Assembly (NCBI RefSeq): GCF_900129885.1
Contig: NZ_FQXE01000020.1
Location: 1-64,000 of the forward strand
Reading direction: 5' to 3'
DNA: 64,000 nt
From: Pollutimonas bauzanensis
GTDB lineage: Bacteria > Pseudomonadota > Gammaproteobacteria > Burkholderiales > Burkholderiaceae_B
The stretch's first letter is position 1, and each line of letters opens with the position of its first letter. Below the pieces are notes generated by a model that saw only the letters and a program-made list of their open reading frames with translations, did no database searches and was not told the DNA's origin. Positions 26,107 to 34,483 of this stretch are shown here, piece after piece. Position numbers and translations under genes: made by a program.

Positions 26107-27300
26107 ATGAAAACCAGAAAGACTATTGCCGCGTTAGCTTCCATTCATTTTTTCGCGCTGGCGCTGCCGGGCATTGCCACCGCCGAAATAAAAATAGGCT
26201 ACAACAGCGACATGTCGGCAACCGGGTCCGCTGATTTCGGCGTTTCAGCGCTGGCGGGCGCGCGACAGGCCGCCGACGAAATCAATGCCGCGGGCGGCGT
26301 TCTGGGCGAGCAAATCCGCATCATTGCCCGCGACGATGTGGGGAGCCCGCCCAAATCCATTCAAAATACCAATGAACTCGTCAACAACGAAGGCGTTCAT
26401 GCAATATTGGGCGGCGTGAACTCAGGCAATATGCTGGCATGGATGCACATTGTCCAGAACAAGAAAATCCCCGCGATTTCTCCCTCGGCCACGGCGACCG
26501 AGATTACCAATCGCTATGCGAAACAAGGGCAGAATTATATTTTCCGCGTTTCCATGCGCGACCTGGACCAAATCACTTTGCTTGCCGCTTATGCCGCCAA
26601 AGCAACGAAGAACCAGAAAGTCGCCATTATTGCCGACTCCACTGGATATGGTCAGCAAGGAGCCAAAGACGCCGCCGCAGTTTTAAAGCTCCACGGCATC
26701 ACTCCCGTCACCACTGAGAAATTCGGGCCCTCCGACACGGACATGACATCCCAGTTGAACAAGATTCGCGCGAGCGGAGCGGATACGCTGATCGTTTATG
26801 CGCTGGCCGATGCGAACGCACATGTCATGCGCAGCCTGGACAAGATCGGCTACAACCCCGTCACACTGGGTTCCTGGGCCAACTTGAGCTCGCCTTTCTT
26901 GCGTGTCGCCGGCCCCGACCTGGCCAAGAGAATGATCTTTTCCGCTTCGATCACCGAAGACTCCACGCCCGAGTCGCGCGCGCTTTACGACACCATCATC
27001 CGTAAAGACGGAAAATTGCCAACCTATGTCTTTGCCGCCCACGCCTATGATTCCGTGAAATTGCTGGCTGCCGCTTTCGAGCAGGCAAAAACGACCGACG
27101 GCGAGGCGGTACAGCGGGCGCTCGAAAACCTGAACGGGGTCAAGGGCGTCATTAAAACCTACGATGCGCCGTTCACCCCAAGCAACCATGAGGCGCTTTC
27201 TTATAAAGATTTCCGCTTGGTGCGCTGGGTCGACGGCAAGGTCGTTTCCGTCGAAGATGAAATAACGAAGAGCCTTACACCGGCTGATTTAAAACAATAA
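26107..27300 (+). CDS. Periplasmic binding protein of a Liv-type ABC importer
   Basis: The product is 397 aa with TAGGAG-type ribosome site and a signal peptide (IAALASIHFFALALPGIATA). The mature protein has the LivJ/LivK-family start EIKIGYNSDMSATGSADFGV, then GARQAADEINAAGGVLGEQI and LGGVNSGNMLAWM. It binds the imported solute in the periplasm for the permeases and ATPases encoded at 29185-32602. Because it lies with E1/E2 and dehydrogenases, the ligand may be a keto or hydroxy acid or aromatic acid, not necessarily a branched-chain amino acid. A hairpin follows its stop. Confidence 0.92.
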   Translation: MKTRKTIAALASIHFFALALPGIATAEIKIGYNSDMSATGSADFGVSALAGARQAADEINAAGGVLGEQIRIIARDDVGSPPKSIQNTNELVNNEGVHAILGGVNSGNMLAWMHIVQNKKIPAISPSATATEITNRYAKQGQNYIFRVSMRDLDQITLLAAYAAKATKNQKVAIIADSTGYGQQGAKDAAAVLKLHGITPVTTEKFGPSDTDMTSQLNKIRASGADTLIVYALADANAHVMRSLDKIGYNPVTLGSWANLSSPFLRVAGPDLAKRMIFSASITEDSTPESRALYDTIIRKDGKLPTYVFAAHAYDSVKLLAAAFEQAKTTDGEAVQRALENLNGVKGVIKTYDAPFTPSNHEALSYKDFRLVRWVDGKVVSVEDEITKSLTPADLKQ

Positions 27301-27310
27301 AAAACATGCG

Positions 27311-27340
27311 ATAGGGGCGAAGGCGCCAGCCTTCGCCTAT
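27311..27340 (+). terminator. Hairpin after the binding-protein gene
   Basis: ATAG-(GG)-GCGAAGGC pairs with GCCTTCGCCTAT across a GCCA loop, a 12-bp stem with a 2-base bulge, 10 bases after the stop codon. There is no T-run. In ABC operons such a hairpin often protects the upstream binding-protein mRNA and reduces expression downstream. Confidence 0.5.
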
Positions 27341-27422
27341 TGCAATGCCGCCAGGCGGATTCAGGCCGCAATGCGTCGGCTCCCCTGAGCCATTCGCCAA
27401 CCCTTTCTTCCGGAACCGCTCC

Positions 27423-29045
27423 ATGACTGATACTGCGCAAAAATTCGATTACGTCATTGTAGGATCCGGCGCGGCCGGCGCGATTCTGGCCAACCGTCTG
27501 AGCGCCCATGGCGCCTCGGTTTGCCTGCTGGAAGCCGGCCCGCCGGACAACCATCCCTTTCTTCACATCCCGGCGGGTTTCATCAAGGTCATCTTCAATC
27601 CCCGGTATGCCTGGCTTTTCTCGACCGAGCCTACAGACAAGACCAACGGGCGCAGCATTCCGATTCCACAGGGCCGCACCCTTGGCGGCTCCACGTCCAT
27701 CAACGGCCTGGTCTACAACCGCGGGCAGGACGGCGACTTCGACCACTGGGCGCAATTGGGCAACGACGGCTGGTCCTTCAAGGACGTGCTGCCATACTTC
27801 AAGTCCATGGAGCGGCGCATTGGCGGCGACGACGGGTACCGCGGCCGCCAGGGCGAGCTGCCCGTCAGCGACATCGACTGGATTCATCCGATCTGCGAAG
27901 CATTTATCCAGGGCGCCATGCAGCAAGGCATGCCGCGCACCGCCGATTACAACGGCGGCCCGCAGGACGGCGTCGGCTACTTCCAGCGCACGATCCACAA
28001 TGGCTGGCGCATGAGCACTGCGCGCAGCTTCCTCAAGCCGATACGCGGCAGGGCCAACTTGCATATCAAGACGCATTCCCTGGCGACCCGCATCCTGTTC
28101 GAAAACAAGCGGGCTGTCGGCGTGCGCTATTCGCATCCATCGGGCCGGGGGCCGGCTCGCACTGTGCTGGCCAACAAAGAGGTCATTGTTGCCTGCGGCG
28201 CCATCAATACCCCCAAGCTGCTGCAGTTGTCGGGCATTGGGCCGGCCGCGCTGCTGCAAGAAAAAGGCATCGCGGTGGTGCACGATCTGCCGGGTGTAGG
28301 CGAAAACCTCAGCGACCACTATTCTGTGCGCGTGGTGGCCAAGGTCAAGGGGGAAAAAACACTCAACGAATTGGCGCGAGGCCTGAACCTGGGCGCGCAG
28401 GTCCTGCACTGGATGCGCAAAAAGCCCAGCATCATGGCGCTGAGCCCGTCCCTGGTGCACTGGTTCTGGAAGTCCCAGCCGCATCTGGACTGCGCCGACT
28501 TGCAAGGGGTTTTTACACCCGCAAGCTACAAGGAAGGCTATGTCGGCCGTCTGGATAACTTCTCCGGCATGACGGCCGGCGTCTGGCAGCACCGGCCGCT
28601 GAGCCGCGGCTACGTTCGCATCCAATCGTCCGATCCGTTCGAGTCGCCTATTGTGCAACCCAATTACCTGGAGCATCCCGATGATCAGCGGACGCTGGTG
28701 AACGGTATCAAGCTGGCGCGCAAATTGTTGCGGGCGGACGCCCTCAAGCCCTATTTCGAGAAGGAAACGCTGCCGGGCGATATGTGCCAATCGGAAGATG
28801 AGCTTTTCGACTTCGCGCGGCGCTTCGGGGTTTCTTCCTACCATGTGAACGGCACCGCGCACATGGGGCCGCCTTCCGACAAGCGGGCCGTGGTCGACCA
28901 AGAGCTGCGCGTCTACGGCCTGCAGAATCTCCGCATCGTCGATTCATCCGTCATGCCATCCATCCCTTCGGCGAATGTGTGCGCATCGACCATGATGATA
29001 GGCAATCGGGCCGGCGACCTGATCCTCGGCAAACGGCATTCATAA
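27423..29045 (+). CDS. GMC family FAD oxidoreductase (choline dehydrogenase-like)
   Basis: The product is 540 aa from ATG 27423. The FAD-binding motif YVIVGSGAAGAILANRLSA is at about residues 10-28, followed by the GMC signature LGGSTSINGLVYNRGQ and the second signature CGAINTPKLLQLSGIGPA. The active-site His is in SYHVNGTAHMG and the C-terminal signature is NVCASTMMIGNRAGDLI. It oxidises a primary or secondary alcohol, usually to the aldehyde or ketone, with FAD. Located between the binding protein and the LivH permease, it is likely to act on the imported alcohol-containing compound or an intermediate before E1/E2. No export signal is seen. Confidence 0.93.
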   Translation: MTDTAQKFDYVIVGSGAAGAILANRLSAHGASVCLLEAGPPDNHPFLHIPAGFIKVIFNPRYAWLFSTEPTDKTNGRSIPIPQGRTLGGSTSINGLVYNRGQDGDFDHWAQLGNDGWSFKDVLPYFKSMERRIGGDDGYRGRQGELPVSDIDWIHPICEAFIQGAMQQGMPRTADYNGGPQDGVGYFQRTIHNGWRMSTARSFLKPIRGRANLHIKTHSLATRILFENKRAVGVRYSHPSGRGPARTVLANKEVIVACGAINTPKLLQLSGIGPAALLQEKGIAVVHDLPGVGENLSDHYSVRVVAKVKGEKTLNELARGLNLGAQVLHWMRKKPSIMALSPSLVHWFWKSQPHLDCADLQGVFTPASYKEGYVGRLDNFSGMTAGVWQHRPLSRGYVRIQSSDPFESPIVQPNYLEHPDDQRTLVNGIKLARKLLRADALKPYFEKETLPGDMCQSEDELFDFARRFGVSSYHVNGTAHMGPPSDKRAVVDQELRVYGLQNLRIVDSSVMPSIPSANVCASTMMIGNRAGDLILGKRHS

Positions 29046-29061
29046 AACTTCAGGAGACAGA

Positions 29062-29178
29062 ATGTTTACATCCATCGCCCATAGCTCCGGCGCCTCGGGC
29101 CGGCAAACCACAGCGGTGCAAGCCGGCAATATGGCCGGGGCAAGCGCGCGCGCGCAGGCCGGCCGTTCTTTCAGGTAA
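29062..29178 (+). CDS. Small open reading frame, 38 aa, with strong ribosome site
   Basis: An AGGAGACAGA ribosome site precedes ATG 29062 and the frame ends at TAA 29176-29178, just 6 bases before livH. The peptide begins MFTSIAHSSGASGRQTTAVQ and is rich in Ala, Gly, Ser and Arg, without a membrane segment or Cys. It resembles no family I know. It could be a leader peptide coupling translation into livH, a real small protein, or the remnant of a deleted gene. Confidence 0.45.
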   Translation: MFTSIAHSSGASGRQTTAVQAGNMAGASARAQAGRSFR

Positions 29179-29184
29179 AAGCAA

Positions 29185-30099
29185 ATGGATATTCTTCAAG
29201 CGATTTTCAGTGGCCTGGCGATGGGCAGCGTATATGCTTTGGTCGCCTTCGGGTTCAGCATTACGTACACCACCACCAAAACATTCAATTTCGGCCAGGG
29301 CGCATTTCTTGCCGCGTCAGGCCTGATCGGCGTCAGCGCGGTGCTGTTCTACAGCCAAGGCAAGCTCATCGGCTTTCCGGCGCCAGAGGATGTGACATGG
29401 CCGTCGTTCGTTTTCGCCCTGGTGGTCAGCGCGGCGATCATGAGCCTGCTGGGCTATGTGCTCTACCAGACGGCCATCAAGCATTTTGTCGGCGAGCAAG
29501 GGCTATCGTGGGTAATGAGCACCATTGGCTTCGGCATCCTGGTGCAGAACATCGCCCTGATGATCTGGGGCCCGGCGCCCCTGGCACTGGCATCGCCCAT
29601 GGGCGACGGCGTAATTCATATCATGGGCGCCGGCGTGCGGCCGCAGGAAATTCTCGTATTCTGCGTCACCCTGGTGTTGATGGTCGCGTTCGACTGGGCG
29701 CTGCACGCCACCAAAATGGGCAAGGCCGTGCGGGCCGTGGCCTTCAGCAAGTCGACCGCGAGCCTCATGGGAATAAATGCCAATGCCGTTGCCATCAGTG
29801 TTTTTGCCATCAGCTCCGCCCTTGCCGCGATAGCCGGCGTCATGATCGCGCCTATCGCCACGGCCTCGGTATTCGTGGGCACGCTGCTGGCGCTCAAGGC
29901 GTTTTCGGCCGCTATCCTGGGCGGGCTGGATAATCCGCGCGGCTGCATCTTCGGCGGATTCCTCATCGGGCTGCTCGAATCGCTCATCGGGCTGTGGTAC
30001 TCCAACCTGCGCGAGATCGCGGTGTTTGCCTTGATCATCGTTGTCCTGTATTTCCGGCCTGCCGGTCTGCTCGGCAAAGTCCATGTGGAAAAAGTATGA
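29185..30099 (+). CDS. livH: Liv-type ABC importer permease (LivH)
   Basis: The product is 304 aa, a typical LivH length, with about eight membrane segments. Family motifs are GLAMGSVYALVAFGFSITYT, KTFNFGQGAFLAASG and LKAFSAAILGGLDNPRGCIF, the last being the ATPase-contact (EAA-like) loop. It forms the inner-membrane channel with the LivM half of the next gene. Its stop codon overlaps the start of that gene (ATGA), so the two are translationally coupled. Confidence 0.93.
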   Translation: MDILQAIFSGLAMGSVYALVAFGFSITYTTTKTFNFGQGAFLAASGLIGVSAVLFYSQGKLIGFPAPEDVTWPSFVFALVVSAAIMSLLGYVLYQTAIKHFVGEQGLSWVMSTIGFGILVQNIALMIWGPAPLALASPMGDGVIHIMGAGVRPQEILVFCVTLVLMVAFDWALHATKMGKAVRAVAFSKSTASLMGINANAVAISVFAISSALAAIAGVMIAPIATASVFVGTLLALKAFSAAILGGLDNPRGCIFGGFLIGLLESLIGLWYSNLREIAVFALIIVVLYFRPAGLLGKVHVEKV

Positions 30100-31868
30100 A
30101 ATCAGCCAAGATTCTCTTTCCGTGCCTGATTGGCGCGGCCCTGATAGCGCTGGCCTACTCCGGCCTCAATGATTTTTACCTGCTGATCCTGTTCAATATC
30201 GGCGTCTATCACATTGCCGCCTCAGGCTTCAACATCCTCGTGGGCCAGGCAGGGCAAAAATCCCTGGGGCACGCCGGCCTCTTCGGGGTAGGCGCCTACA
30301 CGGCGGCGCTGCTGACCGTCAACCACGGCGTGAACCCGTGGCTGGCGCTCCTGGCCGCGGCAGTGATATCGGCTGTGTTCGGCATCCTGATCGCCATTCC
30401 CGCCTTGCGCGTCAAAGGGCCGAGCCTGGCCATGATTACCATAGCCTTCGGCCTGCTCATCGAGAAGATCGCATCTGAATGGACGGACGTTCTCAAAGGG
30501 CAGGAAGGCTTCTACGGGATTTCGCCGCTCAGCATCAACGGCGTGCCGCTGGACAGCCGGCAGTGGGTGGTGGTGGTCGTGGCGCTGGGGCTGGCGTGTT
30601 ATGCCATGACGTCGCTGCTGCTAAAGGGACGGTTCGGCCGCGGGTTCGCGGCGGTGCGCACGTCGGAAATCGCCACTGAATGCGTAGGGATCAGTGTCTT
30701 GCGGTTCAAAATACTCGCCTTCGTCATCAGCGCGGTGACCTGCGGAATCGCAGGCGCCCTGGTCGCCCAGCAAAACCAGTACATCAATTCCGACTTTGTG
30801 AATTTCAATCTGTCGGTATTCCTGCTGGTGCTCGTGTTGTTTGGCGGCCGCACTCCCGCCGGCGCGTTGCTCGGCGCAATACTGCTCACTGTGATAGACG
30901 CCGTGCTGGCGCGCTGGCCTGAAGTGCAGCATTTCGCCTATGGCGCCATCCTGCTGTTTGCGCTCTATGCCATGCCCGATGGCCTCGCCGGCGTCATCTC
31001 GCGGCTGACACGCAAGCGCGCCAAAGCGCCGGCGGGCGACACGGGCGACACTACCCTGGACGGCGCCTGGACCACGCCAGGGCCGGACAATGGGCCGGGC
31101 GCCGGCCAAGAACTGCTGCAGGTGCGAGATCTCTACAAAGCCTATGGCGGCGTCGTGCCAACGAACAAGCTGTCGTTCTCGCTCAAAAAGGGCACCATCA
31201 CGTCATTGATCGGGCCCAATGGCGCCGGCAAAACGACCACGCTCAATCTCTTGTCGGGGCTGGTCAGGCGCGATTCGGGCACGATCACCTTCAAGGGACG
31301 GGAAATCAGCAGCGCTTCGCCCAACGCCATTGCCGCGCTGGGCCTGGGCCGCACGTTCCAGAACCTGAAACTTTTCCAGGGCCTGACCGCTCTCGAAAAC
31401 GTCATGGTCGGGCTGTATCGCGTGCAGAAATCGGGCTTCTTCTCGAACTTGCTGGGCTTGCCGGGCAGCTTGCGGGAAGAGCGCGAGATCGAACGGAAAG
31501 CCCACGATGTGCTGCGCTTCTTCGGGATGGAACAGCACGCCTGCGATATTGCGGACAGCCTGCCTTATGGCTTGCAGCGCCGCCTGGAGATTGCCCGGGC
31601 GGTGGCCGCGGTGCCGGACCTGCTTCTGCTGGACGAGCCCGCGGCCGGCCTGAATCCCAACGAGACTGAGGCCCTGACGGAATTGATCGTCAAGCTGCGC
31701 GACAAGGGATTGACCATATTGCTGATCGAGCACCACATGGACCTCGTGATGGCTATTTCAGACCACGTCATCGTGCTCGACTATGGCGTGAAGATTGCCT
31801 CCGGCCTGCCGGATCACATTCAACAGAATCCCAAAGTGATCGAAGCCTATTTGGGCGTGCCAGCCTAG
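30096..31868 (+). CDS. Fused LivM permease - LivG ATPase
   Basis: The product is 590 aa from ATG 30096. Residues about 1-325 are a LivM-type permease (NILVGQAGQKSLGHAGLFGV, PSLAMITIAFGLLIEKIA, VLFGGRTPAGALLGAILLTV). A polar linker of about 30 residues rich in Gly, Asp and Thr follows. Residues about 350-590 are a LivG ATPase with Walker A GPNGAGKTT, Q-loop FQNLKLF, a signature region SLPYGLQRRLEIARAVA in place of the usual LSGGQ, Walker B LLLLDEPAAGLNP and switch His IEHHMD. The fusion is known in some proteobacteria. It forms one half of the importer and must assemble with LivH and LivF. Confidence 0.93.
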   Translation: MKSAKILFPCLIGAALIALAYSGLNDFYLLILFNIGVYHIAASGFNILVGQAGQKSLGHAGLFGVGAYTAALLTVNHGVNPWLALLAAAVISAVFGILIAIPALRVKGPSLAMITIAFGLLIEKIASEWTDVLKGQEGFYGISPLSINGVPLDSRQWVVVVVALGLACYAMTSLLLKGRFGRGFAAVRTSEIATECVGISVLRFKILAFVISAVTCGIAGALVAQQNQYINSDFVNFNLSVFLLVLVLFGGRTPAGALLGAILLTVIDAVLARWPEVQHFAYGAILLFALYAMPDGLAGVISRLTRKRAKAPAGDTGDTTLDGAWTTPGPDNGPGAGQELLQVRDLYKAYGGVVPTNKLSFSLKKGTITSLIGPNGAGKTTTLNLLSGLVRRDSGTITFKGREISSASPNAIAALGLGRTFQNLKLFQGLTALENVMVGLYRVQKSGFFSNLLGLPGSLREEREIERKAHDVLRFFGMEQHACDIADSLPYGLQRRLEIARAVAAVPDLLLLDEPAAGLNPNETEALTELIVKLRDKGLTILLIEHHMDLVMAISDHVIVLDYGVKIASGLPDHIQQNPKVIEAYLGVPA

Positions 31869-31879
31869 GAGCTGTATCT

Positions 31880-32602
31880 ATGCAACGCTTATTAAACGTC
31901 AAGAATCTCTCGGTCGACTACGGGGCCATCAAGGCGCTCAAGCAGGTTACGCTGCATGTGGACGAGAATGAAATCGTTACCCTGATCGGGGGCAACGGCG
32001 CGGGAAAAAGCACCCTGATGCGGGCTTTGTCCGGCATCGTGCCTGCCAGCGGAGCCGTAGAGTTCCTGGGCGAAGATCTGATGCCCGTCAGCGCCCACAA
32101 GCGGGTAAGCGCGGGAATCGCCCACGTACCGGAAGGCCGGCAGGTCTTTCCCGACCAGACCGTGCTGGACAATTTGCTGATCGGCGCCTACCTGCGCAAG
32201 ACATCGCGCAAGAAACTGGAACAAGAGATCGATCACTTTTTCGATTTGTTCCCCCGCCTCGGCGAACGCCAAAACCAGGTGGCGGGCACCTTGTCGGGCG
32301 GGGAACAGCAGATGCTGGCCATCTGCCGCGCGCTTATGAGCAAGCCGCGCCTGCTGATGCTGGATGAGCCCTCGCTGGGACTGGCGCCGCAAATCGTCGC
32401 CGATGTGTTCAAGATCATCCGGTCGCTGCGTGAGCAAGGCATCACTATCCTGCTCGTCGAACAAATGGCCAACCAGGCGCTGGCAATATCGGACCGCGCC
32501 TACGTGCTGGAGGTCGGCTCCATCGTCATGCAGGGCACCGGCGAGGAATTGCTGCACAGTGAGAAGGTGCGCGAAGCCTACCTCGGCAAACAGAAACGTT
32601 AG
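31880..32602 (+). CDS. livF: Liv-type ABC importer ATPase (LivF)
   Basis: The product is 240 aa. Walker A GGNGAGKST, Q-loop PEGRQVFPDQTVLDNLLIGA, signature LSGGEQQMLAICRALM, Walker B LLMLDEPSLGLAP and the switch His region VEQMANQAL are all intact and are typical of LivF. It begins 11 bases after the fusion gene and is the last gene of the cluster. It couples ATP hydrolysis to import at the cytoplasmic face. Confidence 0.94.
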   Translation: MQRLLNVKNLSVDYGAIKALKQVTLHVDENEIVTLIGGNGAGKSTLMRALSGIVPASGAVEFLGEDLMPVSAHKRVSAGIAHVPEGRQVFPDQTVLDNLLIGAYLRKTSRKKLEQEIDHFFDLFPRLGERQNQVAGTLSGGEQQMLAICRALMSKPRLLMLDEPSLGLAPQIVADVFKIIRSLREQGITILLVEQMANQALAISDRAYVLEVGSIVMQGTGEELLHSEKVREAYLGKQKR

Positions 32603-32615
32603 GTCGCTCCGGCCG

Positions 32616-32638
32616 GCCAGACCCGCGCGGGATCTGGC
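32616..32638. terminator. Hairpin between convergent livF and racemase-family genes
   Basis: GCCAGA and TCTGGC flank an inner CCCGCGCGGG, giving a symmetrical GC-rich stem in the 49-base convergent spacer. It has no T-run on either strand; a bidirectional transcription barrier is possible. Confidence 0.4.
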
Positions 32639-32651
32639 GGCCGCAACCCGG

Positions 32652-33665
32652 CTAGCGCACTATGAAGCCGGCGGCGACGGGGTCGTTCTTGTCGATGATC
32701 CATCGCGCCGTGCCCAGCATGCTGGCGGTGCCTTTGACGGTCGGGCGGACGCCGCGCTTGCCGTTGAGGTCCACCTCGCCCAGCAGGCAGCCCTCGAAGG
32801 TGCCGCTGCCCAGCAGCCCTTCGGATTTGATGGGCTGGTTGAAGCCGAGCTTGCCGCGGGCTTCGAACATGGCCATCATCGCGCTGGTGCCTGTGCCGCC
32901 GGGCGAGCGGTCGAGTTGTCCGGCGCTGAATACATGCACGTTCTTGTAGAACGCGCCGGGGATGGTCGGTTGATGCCAGAAGGTGATGAAGTTCAGGTCA
33001 TTGATGTGCTTTTGCGTGGGATGCTGGATTTTGTATTGCTGGTTGATCTGGTCGCGGGCGATCAGGCCCATTTCGATCAGTTCGCTGCCATTTTCAGGGG
33101 AAATCCGCAGGCCGGTGTCGGACAAGTCTATGATGCCGAAATAGTTGCCGCCCCAGACGATATCGGCCTTGACCTCGCCGTATCTGGGTAGCGTGATGGA
33201 CAGGTCCTGGGTCTCGACATAGGCCGGCACGTTCTCGAAGCAGGTGGAATGGACCTGGTCGCCCGTGGATTCGACTTCGGCGGTGACCAGGCCCGCGGTG
33301 GTTTCGAAACGGATGGTCGTCCTGCCGCTGTCGCCGCGCGGCACCATGCCCAGCGACACCATGACCATGGCGACGGCAATGGTGCCGTGGCCGCACATGT
33401 GCGAATAGGTTTCGCCATCGATGTAGATCAGGCCCGCGTCGTAGTCGGGGCTGGACGGCGGCGTCAGGAACACGCCGAACATGTCGTTGTGCCCGCGCGG
33501 CTCGCGCATCAGCGATTTGCGCACCCAGTCATAGTTCTGCGCCAGGAAATTCCGTTTTTCCAGGATGGTGGACTGGGCGGGATAAGGGATGCCATTGTGG
33601 ATGATGCACAAGGGCTCGCCTTCGGTGTGAGTATAAATAACATCAAAAACTTCCTGCTTCAACAT
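32652..33665 (-). CDS. Proline racemase / hydroxyproline epimerase family protein with Cys-to-Gly change
   Basis: The product is 337 aa, normal for the family, with an AGGAG ribosome site 8 bases upstream of ATG 33665. The first catalytic Cys is present as C91 in SHMCGHGTIA. The second, normally Cys in DRSPCGTGTSA, is Gly here (G256 in LDRSPGGTGTSA). Proline racemase and 4-hydroxyproline epimerase use two Cys (or Ser/Cys), and trans-3-hydroxyproline dehydratases have Cys/Thr; Cys/Gly is unusual. A one-base racemase is therefore unlikely, and a dehydratase-like or other reaction is more plausible. It begins 9 bases after the ABC permease gene at 33675, and it is the last gene of the importer operon, so an imino acid or amino acid substrate is likely. 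Confidence 0.88.
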   Translation of the reverse strand: MLKQEVFDVIYTHTEGEPLCIIHNGIPYPAQSTILEKRNFLAQNYDWVRKSLMREPRGHNDMFGVFLTPPSSPDYDAGLIYIDGETYSHMCGHGTIAVAMVMVSLGMVPRGDSGRTTIRFETTAGLVTAEVESTGDQVHSTCFENVPAYVETQDLSITLPRYGEVKADIVWGGNYFGIIDLSDTGLRISPENGSELIEMGLIARDQINQQYKIQHPTQKHINDLNFITFWHQPTIPGAFYKNVHVFSAGQLDRSPGGTGTSAMMAMFEARGKLGFNQPIKSEGLLGSGTFEGCLLGEVDLNGKRGVRPTVKGTASMLGTARWIIDKNDPVAAGFIVR

Positions 33666-33674
33666 ATGCCGCTC

Positions 33675-34481
33675 CTAAGTATTTTGGCGATTGTTTTTTG
33701 TGTCGGAAAACACGTCCAGTCCGATGGTCATGTCCAACAGCGTGATGACGACTACGGAAATGAAGATGGTGATCGCGGACACCGCGGCAATGCCTGGGTC
33801 CACGGAATACTGAACGTAGTTGAATAGCTGCACGGGTATCGTGTTCAAGGCGCCGGTGGTGTTGAATATGGATAGTTCGACATTGATCCACGAAGTGATG
33901 AAGCCGAAGATGGCGCCGGTGATGATGCCCGGCTTGAGCAGCGGCAGCGTGATTCTGCAGAACGTCGTCCACGGCGAGGCGCCCAGATCCGCCGAGGCCT
34001 GCTCCAGCACCACATGGTCGCGGGTGAGCACGCTGGAGACCGATTTCAGGATGAAGGGCGTCACGATCACGATGTGGCCGACGAGCAGCGCCATGAAGGT
34101 CTGCGAGAAGCCGAGGTAGCCGGTGAACTGCAGCAGCGCCGAGCCCAGCACCAGGTAGGGCAGCACCAGCGGCGACGCGAAAAGCGCGGCCAGGATGTGC
34201 TTGCCGGGAAAATCGTGGCGCGCCAGCGCCAGGGCGCTGGGAATGGCGATGGCGATCCCCGCGGCGGTGGCGCAGGCCGCCAGGACCGTGCTGACCAGGA
34301 AGGACCTCACATAGGTCGGATCGGCCAGCACGGCGCCATACCATTTGAAGGTCAGCCCTTGCGGCGGGAAGCTCAGGTAGCTGGCCGTCGTCAATGACGC
34401 GCCGATAATGACCACCAGCGGCAATAACAGAAAGGCCAGGCAAACCAGCGCAATGGCTCTGATGGTTGATCGCGCGAGCAT
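33675..34481 (-). CDS. ABC importer permease (PotC-like)
   Basis: The product is 268 aa from ATG 34481, which has GGGAGGG 9 bases upstream. The six-helix permease shows FLLLPLVVIIGASLTTASYL, LAALFASPLVLPYLVLGSAL and the EAA-like loop EQASADLGASPWTTFCRITL, as in PotC-type permeases of polyamine, iron or thiamine importers. It forms the channel with the permease encoded immediately upstream (34484). No finer ligand assignment is possible. Confidence 0.92.
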   Translation of the reverse strand: MLARSTIRAIALVCLAFLLLPLVVIIGASLTTASYLSFPPQGLTFKWYGAVLADPTYVRSFLVSTVLAACATAAGIAIAIPSALALARHDFPGKHILAALFASPLVLPYLVLGSALLQFTGYLGFSQTFMALLVGHIVIVTPFILKSVSSVLTRDHVVLEQASADLGASPWTTFCRITLPLLKPGIITGAIFGFITSWINVELSIFNTTGALNTIPVQLFNYVQYSVDPGIAAVSAITIFISVVVITLLDMTIGLDVFSDTKNNRQNT

Positions 34482-34483
34482 AG

